NCBI GenBank assembly: GCA_028689615.1
Contig: JAQVCV010000009.1
Span: forward strand, 29,799 to 93,798
Length of the DNA stretch: 64,000 nt
Direction: 5' to 3'
From: Bacteroidales bacterium
GTDB taxonomy: Bacteria > Bacteroidota > Bacteroidia > Bacteroidales > TTA-H9
Shown here: positions 42,187 to 50,111 of the stretch, piece by piece
Layout of the letters: every line of letters starts with the position of its first letter
Position numbering within the stretch: position 1 is the first letter of the stretch
Position numbers and translations under genes: made by a program
The notes under the pieces: generated by a model
Seen by the model: the letters and a program-made list of their open reading frames with translations, nothing else
Database searches by the model: none
Told to the model about the DNA's origin: nothing

Positions 42187-43404
42187 TTATTTCTCGGTTT
42201 TAAGCAACTTTTTTCTGGCAACCAGTGCCAATCCTCCTTCTGAGGTCTCTTTATAAATGCTTGGAAGGTCATGTCCGGTCAGGTTCATAACCTTCACAAC
42301 TTTATCGAAGCTCACCATGTGTTGTCCGTCGGAAAGGGTGGCATACACGTTTGAGTCAATAGCACGTGAGGCAGCCACAGCATTGCGTTCGATGCATGGG
42401 ACCTGCACCAAACCACCTACGGGATCGCAGGTAAGCCCCAGAAAATGTTCCAGACCCATCGAGGCAGCATATTCAATCTGCGCGGGGGTTCCGCCGTAAA
42501 GCTGGGCTGCTGCTGCAGAAGCCATGCTGCATGCAGTACCAATTTCGCCCTGACAACCCACCATCGCACCCGAAATAGAAGCGTTGGTTTTAACAAGATT
42601 GCCAACAAGGCCGGCTGTGGCAAGAGCGCGAAGAATTTTGGTATCGCTCAGATTGTTGTTGGTCTGTATCAGATAAAGCACACCTGGTACCACTCCCGAT
42701 GAGCCGCAAGTGGGTGCGGTTACGACTTTTCCTCCTGCGGCATTCTCTTCGGCAACAGCAAGGGCATAGGCAAACACCATGTGGCGCCGGCGCAGGCTCT
42801 CCTTGTGGCTGTTCAGCTTTGTGAAGTAGGCAGCAGCCTTGCGCGGGTAGTTCAACCCGCCAGGAAGAGCTCCTTCAGCTTCAATACCACGTTCAACAGA
42901 GGCTTTCATCACTTTCCACACTTCAGCAAGGTAATCCCAAATTGAGGGGTCTTCGTGTATATCAACCAGTTCCCATATGTTGCGGCCGTTTTTGCGACAC
43001 CAATCGAGTATCTCATTCATACGATTGAACGGATATACCTTTTCCCGCGCTTCACGAATCCCGCTATCGCTTATATCACCTCCGCCAATGCTGAAAGTGA
43101 GCCAGGAGTCAAGCACCTCCCCTGCATCATCCAGAGCCTCAAAACGAATTCCGTTAGGATGCTGGGGCAAAAACTCACCCGGCAACCAAACAATTTCGCA
43201 ACCTCGTGGCTGAAATGCCTCAACAATGGTTACATCGGTCTGATGCCCCACACCTGTTGCCGCCAGGCTTCCATAAAGGGTAACCCTGAACCGGCTGGCA
43301 GCAGAATTGCGGTCACGAAAACGGTCGGCGGCTTTGCGGGGTCCCATGGTGTGACTGCTCGATGGGCCAAACCCAATTTTATATATTTCGCTGATAGATT
43401 CCAT
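42187..43404 (-). CDS. sdaA: L-serine ammonia-lyase, single-chain iron-sulfur type
   Basis: The 405-residue enzyme deaminates serine to pyruvate. It carries the beta and alpha domains in one chain. Start: MESISEIYKIGFGPSSSHTMGP, with the catalytic-loop SSSHTMGP. [4Fe-4S] ligand Cys are in TAPTCGSSGVVPGV (about 237-250), GCQGEIGTACSMA (about 280-292) and LTCDPVGGLVQVPCIERNA (about 320-338). The length is slightly under the 454 residues of E. coli SdaA. Such oxygen-sensitive clusters suit an anaerobic or micro-oxic lifestyle. It has its own promoter and heads a unit with mutS2. Confidence 0.94.
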   Translation of the reverse strand: MESISEIYKIGFGPSSSHTMGPRKAADRFRDRNSAASRFRVTLYGSLAATGVGHQTDVTIVEAFQPRGCEIVWLPGEFLPQHPNGIRFEALDDAGEVLDSWLTFSIGGGDISDSGIREAREKVYPFNRMNEILDWCRKNGRNIWELVDIHEDPSIWDYLAEVWKVMKASVERGIEAEGALPGGLNYPRKAAAYFTKLNSHKESLRRRHMVFAYALAVAEENAAGGKVVTAPTCGSSGVVPGVLYLIQTNNNLSDTKILRALATAGLVGNLVKTNASISGAMVGCQGEIGTACSMASAAAAQLYGGTPAQIEYAASMGLEHFLGLTCDPVGGLVQVPCIERNAVAASRAIDSNVYATLSDGQHMVSFDKVVKVMNLTGHDLPSIYKETSEGGLALVARKKLLKTEK

Positions 43405-43423
43405 GTTTCAAGAATAAGAATTG

Positions 43424-43431
43424 CAAAATTA
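43424..43431 (-). promoter_or_regulatory. -7 element of sdaA
   Basis: The minus strand reads TAATTTTG, a match to TAnnTTTG, 19 bases before the ATG at 43404. Confidence 0.6.
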
Positions 43432-43494
43432 CGGGTTTAAGTTATAGCCAGAGTCTGTTTCAACAAGGGCTTCTGCTTTCATTCTGACAGTATA

Positions 43495-43522
43495 AAAAAA
43501 CCCGCGCTGGGCGGGTTTTTAA
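43495..43522. terminator. Terminator of the RluB gene
   Basis: AAAACCCGC (stem CCCGC 43501-43505), a 5-base loop and GCGGGTTTTT (43511-43520) form a hairpin with T-tracts in both directions, 15 bases after the rluB stop on the minus strand. Confidence 0.82.
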
Positions 43523-43536
43523 AATAATGTTAATTT

Positions 43537-44841
43537 CTAGAGCATTTTCAGGAAATTAACCTCTTGCTCGTTCAAATAGCGCCACCGGCCACGTCCGAGG
43601 TTTTTCTTGGTAAGTCCTGCATACATCACCCTGTCAAGCTTAGCCACTTTATAGCCAAATTTCTCGAAAATTCGGCGCACCACGCGATTTTGTCCCGAAT
43701 GAATGGCAATCCCGATTTCACGTTTGTCTTCAGCAGCGTATGCAATGTCATCAACTTCAACAACATCATCGCTGTTGTCAAACCGCACTCCTTCGGCAAT
43801 CGCATCAATGTCGTTGTGGGTGACGGGTTTGTCGAGCACAACATGGTACAGCTTTCTGATGGTTCCCGAAGGGTGCATCAGCTTTTTGGCCATCACACCG
43901 TCGTTGGTAAAAAGAAGCAGACCTGTGGTGTTGCGGTCGAGGCGACCAACAGGATAAATCCTCTCACGACAGGCAGTTCCAACCAGTGCCATAACAGTTT
44001 TTCTTTGTCCCGGATCGTCGGTTGTGGTAAGATAGCCTTTGGGTTTGTTGAGCAACACGTAGTATTTCTTCTCGAAATTGAGAGTTTCCTCCCCGTATTG
44101 AACTTTATCGCCCGGCATGACCCTGCTTCCCATTGTGGTCACTACCACTCCATTCACCTTGATAGCGCCAGCTTCTATCAGTCTGTCGGCTTCACGGCGC
44201 GAGCAAATGCCAGCGTAGGAGATGTACTTGTTTAAACGAAGTTCGCCATCTATTTCTGCCATGAAACCTGCTTCACTTCTCCGCTTTGCTTCATCGAAGG
44301 CAGTTTTTTTGAAAGGTTGCTTCATCCCTGGTTTTCTGGGATTTTGCCCCTTTTTCATCAAAGTGGGTTTTCCACCCGGCCGTGGTCTTCCGCCACCAGC
44401 CTGAGGACGGTTGCCATCGCGACGGGCTGGACCGGGTCCTCCCTGACGGGGACCGCCAGCCGGACGCTGAGGCCCTCCAGGACGGTTGCCTGCCGGACGA
44501 GGCCGATCACCCTGCGACTGCCGGGGTTGGTAGGGACGGTCGCTGTTGTATCGATCGCTGATGTCGGTCTGACGACGCTCTGGTAACGAAGGCCTTCTGG
44601 GTTCATAGGCCGATGGTCCAAACTCTTCCGAACGCGAAAACCTGGGCATATCATCATCAAAACGCCTGTCGTCGTTACGCGGGCGTTGATTACGATCTTC
44701 ATAAGGGGTTCGCTGTAATTCGGGTTTAAGGGGAATCCTCTTGCGAGGTCTGCGCTTTTTGTCATCTCCATTATCGGAGTTTTCTTGGCCCGGCAATCCT
44801 CCCGATTGCTCTGACGGCCGTGGGTTTTCGTAGTTGTCCAT
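43537..44841 (-). CDS. 23S rRNA pseudouridine synthase (RluB/RsuA family) with long disordered N-tail
   Basis: The 434-residue protein has about 195 N-terminal residues that are disordered and rich in Arg, Pro, Gly and Asp (for example GGPQRPAGGPRQGGPGPARR). The enzyme follows: an S4 RNA-binding domain (about 202-250: LRLNKYISYAGICSRREADR, IKVNGVVVTTMGSRVMPGD) and a pseudouridine synthase domain with the catalytic Asp in YPVGRLDRNTTGLLLFTNDG (about 299-318). The family isomerises a uridine in 23S (RluB, U2605 in E. coli) or 16S rRNA. Tails of this kind are common in Bacteroidota RluB and perhaps bind RNA. It is a single-gene unit. Confidence 0.93.
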   Translation of the reverse strand: MDNYENPRPSEQSGGLPGQENSDNGDDKKRRPRKRIPLKPELQRTPYEDRNQRPRNDDRRFDDDMPRFSRSEEFGPSAYEPRRPSLPERRQTDISDRYNSDRPYQPRQSQGDRPRPAGNRPGGPQRPAGGPRQGGPGPARRDGNRPQAGGGRPRPGGKPTLMKKGQNPRKPGMKQPFKKTAFDEAKRRSEAGFMAEIDGELRLNKYISYAGICSRREADRLIEAGAIKVNGVVVTTMGSRVMPGDKVQYGEETLNFEKKYYVLLNKPKGYLTTTDDPGQRKTVMALVGTACRERIYPVGRLDRNTTGLLLFTNDGVMAKKLMHPSGTIRKLYHVVLDKPVTHNDIDAIAEGVRFDNSDDVVEVDDIAYAAEDKREIGIAIHSGQNRVVRRIFEKFGYKVAKLDRVMYAGLTKKNLGRGRWRYLNEQEVNFLKML

Positions 44842-44864
44842 ACTATGTTAAACAAATGATGCTG

Positions 44865-44872
44865 CAAAGATA
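44865..44872 (-). promoter_or_regulatory. -7 element of the RluB gene
   Basis: The minus strand reads TATCTTTG, matching TAnnTTTG, 23 bases before the ATG at 44841. Confidence 0.62.
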
Positions 44873-45055
44873 TAATCTTTTTGGCGAATCGCGATGCTTT
44901 GAATGAAATAATGCGCTCTTTCCTGCCGTGTAAAATTCCTCATTCCAATTTACTTTGAAATAAAAACGCCTGAGTAGAGGACTTTAGCTTTTGAAAATGT
45001 GCAGTCTAAAAAAGGAGGCTGCTACCTGAAAACTCAAATTCAACTTATTTTTTTG

Positions 45056-45063
45056 TATTTTTG
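45056..45063 (+). promoter_or_regulatory. -7 element of the mntP-like operon
   Basis: TATTTTTG matches TAnnTTTG only 17 bases before the TTG start at 45081, giving a very short leader (about 10 nt). Confidence 0.5.
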
Positions 45064-45080
45064 CGGGCTAATTTTTCCAG

Positions 45081-45620
45081 TTGAATATTGTAATTATCAC
45101 ACTGATTAGCCTGGCTTTATCGCTCGATGTTCTGAGGAGTTCCTTTTTCTTCAGCCAGGGGAAGTATCCCAAAGGCCATCGCTTACGCGAAGCCATGTGG
45201 CGTGTGGTAGCCATGGCATTCGGTGGTTTTGTTGGTTGGTTGTTGATTACTTTCCTCCCTATGTCAACCAACCCTTTTGGTTTTGCCTTGCTTATGCTTG
45301 TGGGGGTGAAGATGTTATGGACTGGTATAAAAGATCTTCCTTTTGATGCTGACGACCGTTTTCATGCCGGGTCGGCACTTATGGTGGCAGCATCAGTCAA
45401 CGCGTTCCTCGCCGGACTGGCACTGGGACTCGACCACCGCAACTATCTTGCAAGTGCGTTGTTGTTGGGCTTTTTTGTTCTGATAATGCAATCGGTCAGC
45501 CATCGTCTGGCCGAAGGCAGATTGGCAAAAAACCCGCTGTTCAGGCCCGCTGTAGCAGGTGGTGTTCTGCTTGTTCTAGTTGAATTAATTAATTTCTTTT
45601 ATAAAATTTATGATTCTTAA
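45081..45620 (+). CDS. MntP-like membrane transporter (putative manganese efflux)
   Basis: The 179-residue protein has six hydrophobic helices in two related halves, as in MntP/DUF204. The first half has MNIVIITLISLALSLDVLRS with the conserved Asp (about 16); the second half has VNAFLAGLALGLDHRNYL (about 107-124). It probably exports Mn(II) from the cytoplasm, but the family assignment rests on the repeat pattern and not on a search. The start is TTG at 45081, which reproduces the family N-terminus (MNI...). Its end overlaps the secreted endonuclease gene by 11 bases. Confidence 0.6.
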   Translation: MNIVIITLISLALSLDVLRSSFFFSQGKYPKGHRLREAMWRVVAMAFGGFVGWLLITFLPMSTNPFGFALLMLVGVKMLWTGIKDLPFDADDRFHAGSALMVAASVNAFLAGLALGLDHRNYLASALLLGFFVLIMQSVSHRLAEGRLAKNPLFRPAVAGGVLLVLVELINFFYKIYDS

Positions 45621-46689
45621 AATCAGATCATTAACAGCAATTACTTGTGTAATGCTGTTTTCTCTCAGCTCCACTTTTTTGGTGGCTCAGCCTGCCGGTT
45701 ATTACAATGGCACCGAAGGCTTAACCGGCCAGCAGCTTCGTAGCAAACTTCACGACATTATAAAGAATCACCAAGTATTGAGTTACAGTTCGTTATGGAC
45801 TGCCTTCTACGATACCGATGCTAAGGACAATGGGAAGGTTTGGGATATGTATTCCGACATACCCGGCGGTACACCTCCTTATCAGTACAATTTCAGTTCT
45901 GATCAATGTGGGAATTATAACAGCGAGGGCGATTGCTACAACCGCGAACACTCGTGGCCCAAAAGCTGGTTCAACGACAACAGTCCCATGAACAGCGACC
46001 TGTTTCACATATATCCCACCGACGGGTATGTGAACGGCAAGCGAAGCAATTACCCATACGGAGAGGTAGGTTCAGCTTCCTGGACTTCGTTAAATGGCAG
46101 TAAACTGGGAAACAATACTTATCCGGGCAACAGCGAAGAGGTGTTTGAGCCTATCGATGCTTACAAAGGCGATTTAGCCCGGACCTATTTCTACATGTGT
46201 ACACGCTATTATACCGAAGATGGCGGCTGGCAAAGCAATGGAATGGTAAGTGGTGCCGATCTTAAGGCATGGGCTGCTGATATGCTTATAGAATGGCATC
46301 ACTCCGATCCGGTTAGCTCTAAGGAGATTAACCGTAACAACGCGGCTTATTCGTATCAAAACAACCGCAACCCTTTCATCGATCATCCGGAATTTGCTGA
46401 TAAGATTTGGGGCGATCCCAACACTTCGGCCCCTGTTGCTAAGCGCCTCCGGGTGGTTGTATCTCCAAACCCTTGTTTGTCGGTTTTAAATATTGAGATC
46501 CCCGATTCTCCTTCATCAATTACAGTGGCTCTTTACGCCACTGATGGGCGCTTGCTTCTTCAGCAGGATTTTCAAAACCAAAGCAGATTGAAATTGGCGA
46601 TGGACAACTTTTGTCCGGGTCTGTATCTGATCGAGGTCGCCAGTGAATCAGGCTTTTTCAGAGGAAAAGTTTTACATCAGGCTGAATAA
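45610..46689 (+). CDS. Secreted endonuclease I with type IX sorting domain
   Basis: The 359-residue protein has a signal peptide (to about residue 26, FLVAQ), an endonuclease I domain (about 30-270) with the beta-beta-alpha-metal His motif CYNREHSWPKSWFND (about 108-122) and DLFHIYPTDGYVNGKRSNYP (about 128-147), and a type IX secretion C-terminal domain (about 280-359: VVVSPNPCLSVLNIEIPDS, YATDGRLL, CPGLYLIEVASESG). It degrades extracellular DNA or RNA for nutrient recovery. The stop codon overlaps the QueD start (TAATG), so an exported nuclease, a membrane transporter and QueD share one operon without an evident functional tie. Confidence 0.92.
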   Translation: MILKIRSLTAITCVMLFSLSSTFLVAQPAGYYNGTEGLTGQQLRSKLHDIIKNHQVLSYSSLWTAFYDTDAKDNGKVWDMYSDIPGGTPPYQYNFSSDQCGNYNSEGDCYNREHSWPKSWFNDNSPMNSDLFHIYPTDGYVNGKRSNYPYGEVGSASWTSLNGSKLGNNTYPGNSEEVFEPIDAYKGDLARTYFYMCTRYYTEDGGWQSNGMVSGADLKAWAADMLIEWHHSDPVSSKEINRNNAAYSYQNNRNPFIDHPEFADKIWGDPNTSAPVAKRLRVVVSPNPCLSVLNIEIPDSPSSITVALYATDGRLLLQQDFQNQSRLKLAMDNFCPGLYLIEVASESGFFRGKVLHQAE

Positions 46690-47141
46690 TGTCGAAAATC
46701 AGAATTACAAAATCGTTCAGGTTCGAGATGGCTCATGCACTTGCGGGCTACGATGGCCTGTGCAAGCACGTTCACGGCCATTCTTACGAATTGCTGGTTA
46801 CAGTGATTGGGGAGCCCCTGTCTGACTCAAACTCCCCAAAGCTTGGCATGGTAATGGACTTTGGCGACTTGAAAGCTATCGTAAAAAAGCAAGTAGTTGA
46901 TCGTTTCGATCATGCTTTAGTTGTTAGTGAACAAAGTAAGGATGTGATCCCTGTAGGAAATCTGGATTTGTTTGGTAAAGTGGTGGTGGTCTCATGGCAA
47001 CCATCAAGCGAGAATTTCCTGATCTATTTTGCTTCAGCCATACGCGATTATCTTCCTCAATCGGTAGCACTGCACAGTTTGCGACTGCACGAAACAGCTA
47101 CCTCTTATGCTGAGTGGTTCGCGTCGGACAACCAGGACTAA
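46689..47141 (+). CDS. queD: 6-pyruvoyl-tetrahydropterin synthase/QueD family protein
   Basis: The 150-residue protein has the T-fold: FRFEMAHALAGYDGLCKHVH then GHSYELLVTVIG, with zinc-binding His residues (His16, His29 and His31 region) and the catalytic Cys in GLCKHVHGH. Further: MVMDFGDLKAIVKKQV, RFDHALV and PSSENFLIYFASAI with a conserved Glu, LHETATSYAEW near the end. QueD makes 6-carboxy-tetrahydropterin for queuosine. It is longer than E. coli QueD by about 30 residues (an insert around 75-100). No other queuosine gene is in the window. Confidence 0.88.
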   Translation: MSKIRITKSFRFEMAHALAGYDGLCKHVHGHSYELLVTVIGEPLSDSNSPKLGMVMDFGDLKAIVKKQVVDRFDHALVVSEQSKDVIPVGNLDLFGKVVVVSWQPSSENFLIYFASAIRDYLPQSVALHSLRLHETATSYAEWFASDNQD

Positions 47142-47176
47142 CCTTGCATTGCACAAACTCGCGAATGGTTTTCTTG

Positions 47177-47983
47177 TCAGAGTTGGAAAACGCGGTTGTC
47201 GAGTTCGCCTCTGATGAGGGTAATGGCTTTGCCACCAATTTCCACACGGTTGCCTTTGTAACGACATTGCAATTCGCCTCCCCTTGAGCTTAATTGTTTT
47301 GCGCAGAAGTGGTTCTTTTGAAGTTTCGACTGCCAATAGGGAATAAGGGTGCAATGTGCCGATCCTGTTACAGGGTCTTCGAAGATGGTTGCCCTTGGGG
47401 TGAAAAACCTTGAAACAAAATCGCAACAATCGCCAGGTGCAGTCACAATCAGCCCACCCTGTCCCATATCTACGCGGTCTATTATACTTCTGTCTGGTTG
47501 CCAGTTCCTTACCTGCTCCTCCGATTCAAATGCAACCAGATAGTCGCGGGCAAGCATTACCTCTGCCGGCTTGAATTTAAAAGCTTCGTCCCATTCTGAA
47601 GGAAGCTTATCTGGTTTACCGGGTCTCGAAGGAAAATCAAGCCACAACAATCCATGATCTTGAAATACCTTTAATGTACCAGACAATGAGCTGAATTCAA
47701 CAGTGTGATCTTCGAGGTGCAATTCGTTTAGCAGGGCATGTGCAGCCGCCAGGGTGGCATGTCCGCAGAGATCCATCTCAATATCAGGTGTAAACCATCT
47801 TATTTCGTACTTTTTGTCTGGTTTTGTTACTACAAACACTGTTTCGGGGAGCGATAATTCTGATGCCAGTTTTTGCAGTTGGGTGCTGTGAGGCCACTGA
47901 GGTAACAGGCATACCGCTGCCATATTCCCACAGAAAGGCTGGTCGGTAAAGGCATCAATTTGAAAATAGGGGTAGCCTGTCAT
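47177..47983 (-). CDS. PhzF-family isomerase/epimerase-like protein
   Basis: The 268-residue protein shows the PhzF diaminopimelate-epimerase-like double fold: YFQIDAFTDQPFCGNMAAVC (about 6-25), catalytic Glu in LSLPETVFV (about 43-51), DLCGHATLAAAHAL (about 71-84), and the second-half GDCCDFVSRFFTPRATIFED and DPVTGSAHCTLIPYW (about 209-223). Family members isomerise small acids, as PhzF does in phenazine synthesis; the substrate here is unknown. No phenazine genes are nearby. It is convergent with queD and separated from ilvE by a terminator. Confidence 0.9.
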   Translation of the reverse strand: MTGYPYFQIDAFTDQPFCGNMAAVCLLPQWPHSTQLQKLASELSLPETVFVVTKPDKKYEIRWFTPDIEMDLCGHATLAAAHALLNELHLEDHTVEFSSLSGTLKVFQDHGLLWLDFPSRPGKPDKLPSEWDEAFKFKPAEVMLARDYLVAFESEEQVRNWQPDRSIIDRVDMGQGGLIVTAPGDCCDFVSRFFTPRATIFEDPVTGSAHCTLIPYWQSKLQKNHFCAKQLSSRGGELQCRYKGNRVEIGGKAITLIRGELDNRVFQL

Positions 47984-48029
47984 GCTCTTATGGTTTTTTT
48001 CAACATGCGAATTTAGTTTTTTGGTATCA

Positions 48030-48056
48030 AAAAAGCTCCCTTTGGGGGGAGCTTTA
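48030..48056 (-). terminator. Terminator of ilvE
   Basis: AAAGCTCCC (48032-48040), a 6-base loop and GGGAGCTTT (48047-48055) form a 9-bp stem. On the minus strand a TTTTTTG tract follows. It lies 26 bases after the ilvE stop. Confidence 0.85.
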
Positions 48057-48081
48057 TAGCTGATTGAATTTTGATTCGCCG

Positions 48082-49101
48082 TTATTCGATCACCTCAACC
48101 CATCCATACGGATCGGGAAGTTCCCCGAATTGAATACCTTGTAATTTCTTGTAAAGCGCAGTACTCACAGGTCCGGCTTCACCATCTTTGCAATACCTGT
48201 AAATGGTATGGCTGTCACGATCTTCGATAGCGCAAATGGGCGATATTACCGCAGCTGTTCCACAAGCACCTGTTTCTTCAAATGTGCCAAGTTCGTCAAC
48301 CGGAATCTGCCGCTCCTCTACTTTCAGACCCATATCAACAGCAAGTTGCCTGAGGCTCATATTGGTTATGGAGGGAAGGATTGACGACGATTTGGGTGTT
48401 ACATACGTATTGTTTTTAATTCCAAAGAAATTGGCAGGGCCTGCTTCATCGATATACTTTTTCTCTTTGGCATCGAGGAAAAGGGCGGCTGCATAGCCTT
48501 CGGCATGTGCACGTTCACCAGCTTTCAAGCTCGCAGCATAATTACCACCAACCTTCAAAACACCGGTGCCTAACGGTGCGGCACGATCAAAATCGCGGGC
48601 AATCTGCACTTTGACAGGCTTGAACCCCTCCTTGAAATAAGGGCCAACAGGTCCGGCAAATACCATAAACAGGTATTCACTTGCAGGTTTCACTCCCACC
48701 TGAGGTCCGGTGCCTATGAGCAGGGGCCTAAGATACAGAGAGGCTCCTGTTCCAAAAGGGGGAACATATTTCTCGTTGAGTTTAACAACCTGCCAGATTG
48801 CTTCTTTAAAAAGGTGATCTGGCACTTCTGCCATCATAATGCCTCTGGCCGATGATTGCAACCTGAGGGCGTTGTCGTGCCACCTGAATACCCTTATTTT
48901 GCCATCGCTTCCCCTGAATACTTTCAGACCTTCAAATGCCTCCTGCCCATAATGAAGAGCTGTGGCTGCCATATGGATGTTGATGTATTCAGACGAACTG
49001 ATCTCCAGCTTTCCCCATTCTCCATTACGGAAATAGCTGCGAACATTGTAATCGGTTTTAAAATAGGCAAATGGTAGTTTGCCCCATTCAGCGTTAATCA
49101 T
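48082..49101 (-). CDS. ilvE: Branched-chain amino-acid aminotransferase
   Basis: The 339-residue fold-type IV PLP enzyme transfers amino groups to the 2-oxo acids of Leu, Ile and Val. Motifs: HMAATALHYGQEAFEGLKVF (about 43-62), RLQSSARGIMM, YLRPLLIGTG, VGGNYAASLKAGERAHAEGY with the PLP Lys (about 186-205), EAGPANFFGI (about 218-227) and FETGACGTAAVISPI (about 270-285). I chose the ATG at 49101 (MINAEWGKLPF), matching the family start; 49134 gives a His-rich extension. It is a single gene, divergent from the thioesterase gene. Confidence 0.94.
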   Translation of the reverse strand: MINAEWGKLPFAYFKTDYNVRSYFRNGEWGKLEISSSEYINIHMAATALHYGQEAFEGLKVFRGSDGKIRVFRWHDNALRLQSSARGIMMAEVPDHLFKEAIWQVVKLNEKYVPPFGTGASLYLRPLLIGTGPQVGVKPASEYLFMVFAGPVGPYFKEGFKPVKVQIARDFDRAAPLGTGVLKVGGNYAASLKAGERAHAEGYAAALFLDAKEKKYIDEAGPANFFGIKNNTYVTPKSSSILPSITNMSLRQLAVDMGLKVEERQIPVDELGTFEETGACGTAAVISPICAIEDRDSHTIYRYCKDGEAGPVSTALYKKLQGIQFGELPDPYGWVEVIE

Positions 49102-49267
49102 AAAGTGTGAATTTATGTGGTGATTTAAATCCAAATTGTTACAAAGTGCTAAGATAGGAAGTTTCTTTTAAACTGCCCGAAACCTTTCATCTATTTTAAC
49201 AACCACTTAATATTTAATAAATTATTTAAAGCTTTGGATGTTTCATGGCTCGGAGCACTTGCTTTTG

Positions 49268-49300
49268 TTTTGGGACCCAAATGTTACTTTAGTAACTTTG
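49268..49300 (+). promoter_or_regulatory. Promoter of the acyl-ACP thioesterase gene
   Basis: TTTTG (49268-49272), a 20-base spacer and TAACTTTG (49293-49300) match the Bacteroidota consensus, 10 bases before the annotated ATG at 49311; the second in-frame ATG at 49320 may be used. Confidence 0.75.
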
Positions 49301-49310
49301 GAGGCTATTT

Positions 49311-50069
49311 ATGGAAACTATGTCTGAACTAAAACGAGTATGGACCGATTCATACAGGGTGAATTGGGGCGATGCCGATGCAGGAGGCAGGCTAAGTCTG
49401 CCAGGGTTGTTCAGTGCCATGCAGGAGTCGGCTTGGCACCACGCTAACCACATCGGATTTGGCTTTGAAAGATTTGCCGAAAGCCGCCAGGTATGGGTAT
49501 TGGTGAGGTTGCTGGTAAAAATGTCAACTTTTCCCCGTTGGGAGGAGCAGTTCCGCATTTCCACCTGGCCCCGGGGTGCGGAAGGGCTTACAGCTTTCAG
49601 GGATTTCATTATTACCGACAACCAAAACAAACAGATTGGACTTGCAACCTCGTCGTGGATGATACTTGATGTGGAAACGCGAAGGCCCAAGAAAGAGGAC
49701 CGGCTCAAAGAATTTAATACCTGGGTCAATACAGCCCAAACTTTGGGAGATGCACCACGGGTTGTTCTTCCCGAAAATCTCGAACCTTTTGGAAGCCATT
49801 GCGTCAGAGCCAGCGATGTAGATCAGCATGGCCACGTCAACAACGCCAATTATGTGAGGATGGCTATGGATGCTTTCCAGGTGGCTCAGTTTCAACGGGC
49901 CCAACCCTCCTCATTTTGCATCAATTATCTGGCTGAAGCCTTCGAGGGCGATGAAATTTTGCTGCTTAAAAGCCCCTCCACCCACTACCCCGCGATGAAG
50001 ATTGCAGGCAAACGGCTGTCGGATCAAAAACTGATTTTCACAGCCGATTTGTTGTGGCAGGAAATTTAA
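49311..50069 (+). CDS. Acyl-ACP thioesterase (double hot-dog)
   Basis: The 252-residue protein has two hot-dog domains. The first: YRVNWGDADAGGRLSLPGLF, AMQESAWHHANHIGFGFERF, VWVLVRLLVKMSTFPRWEEQ. The second: LEPFGSHCVRASDVDQHGHV then NNANYVRMAMDAF (about 172-185), carrying the Asp/Asn/His catalytic set of FatA/FatB-like enzymes. It releases fatty acids from acyl carrier protein and so sets chain length. The very short leader suggests the ATG at 49311 or 49320. Bacteroidota commonly have one such enzyme. It stands alone between ilvE and the amidotransferase-like gene. Confidence 0.9.
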   Translation: METMSELKRVWTDSYRVNWGDADAGGRLSLPGLFSAMQESAWHHANHIGFGFERFAESRQVWVLVRLLVKMSTFPRWEEQFRISTWPRGAEGLTAFRDFIITDNQNKQIGLATSSWMILDVETRRPKKEDRLKEFNTWVNTAQTLGDAPRVVLPENLEPFGSHCVRASDVDQHGHVNNANYVRMAMDAFQVAQFQRAQPSSFCINYLAEAFEGDEILLLKSPSTHYPAMKIAGKRLSDQKLIFTADLLWQEI

Positions 50070-50111
50070 TACCTTTGAATAACAATTATTTGAACTTCTT
50101 CTTTTTGTTTT

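Noticed and set aside
45001..45055. Possible Mn2+ (yybP-ykoY) riboswitch ahead of the MntP-like gene
   Set aside because: No conserved loop motif is present, and the promoter lies downstream of this stretch, so it would not be in the transcript.
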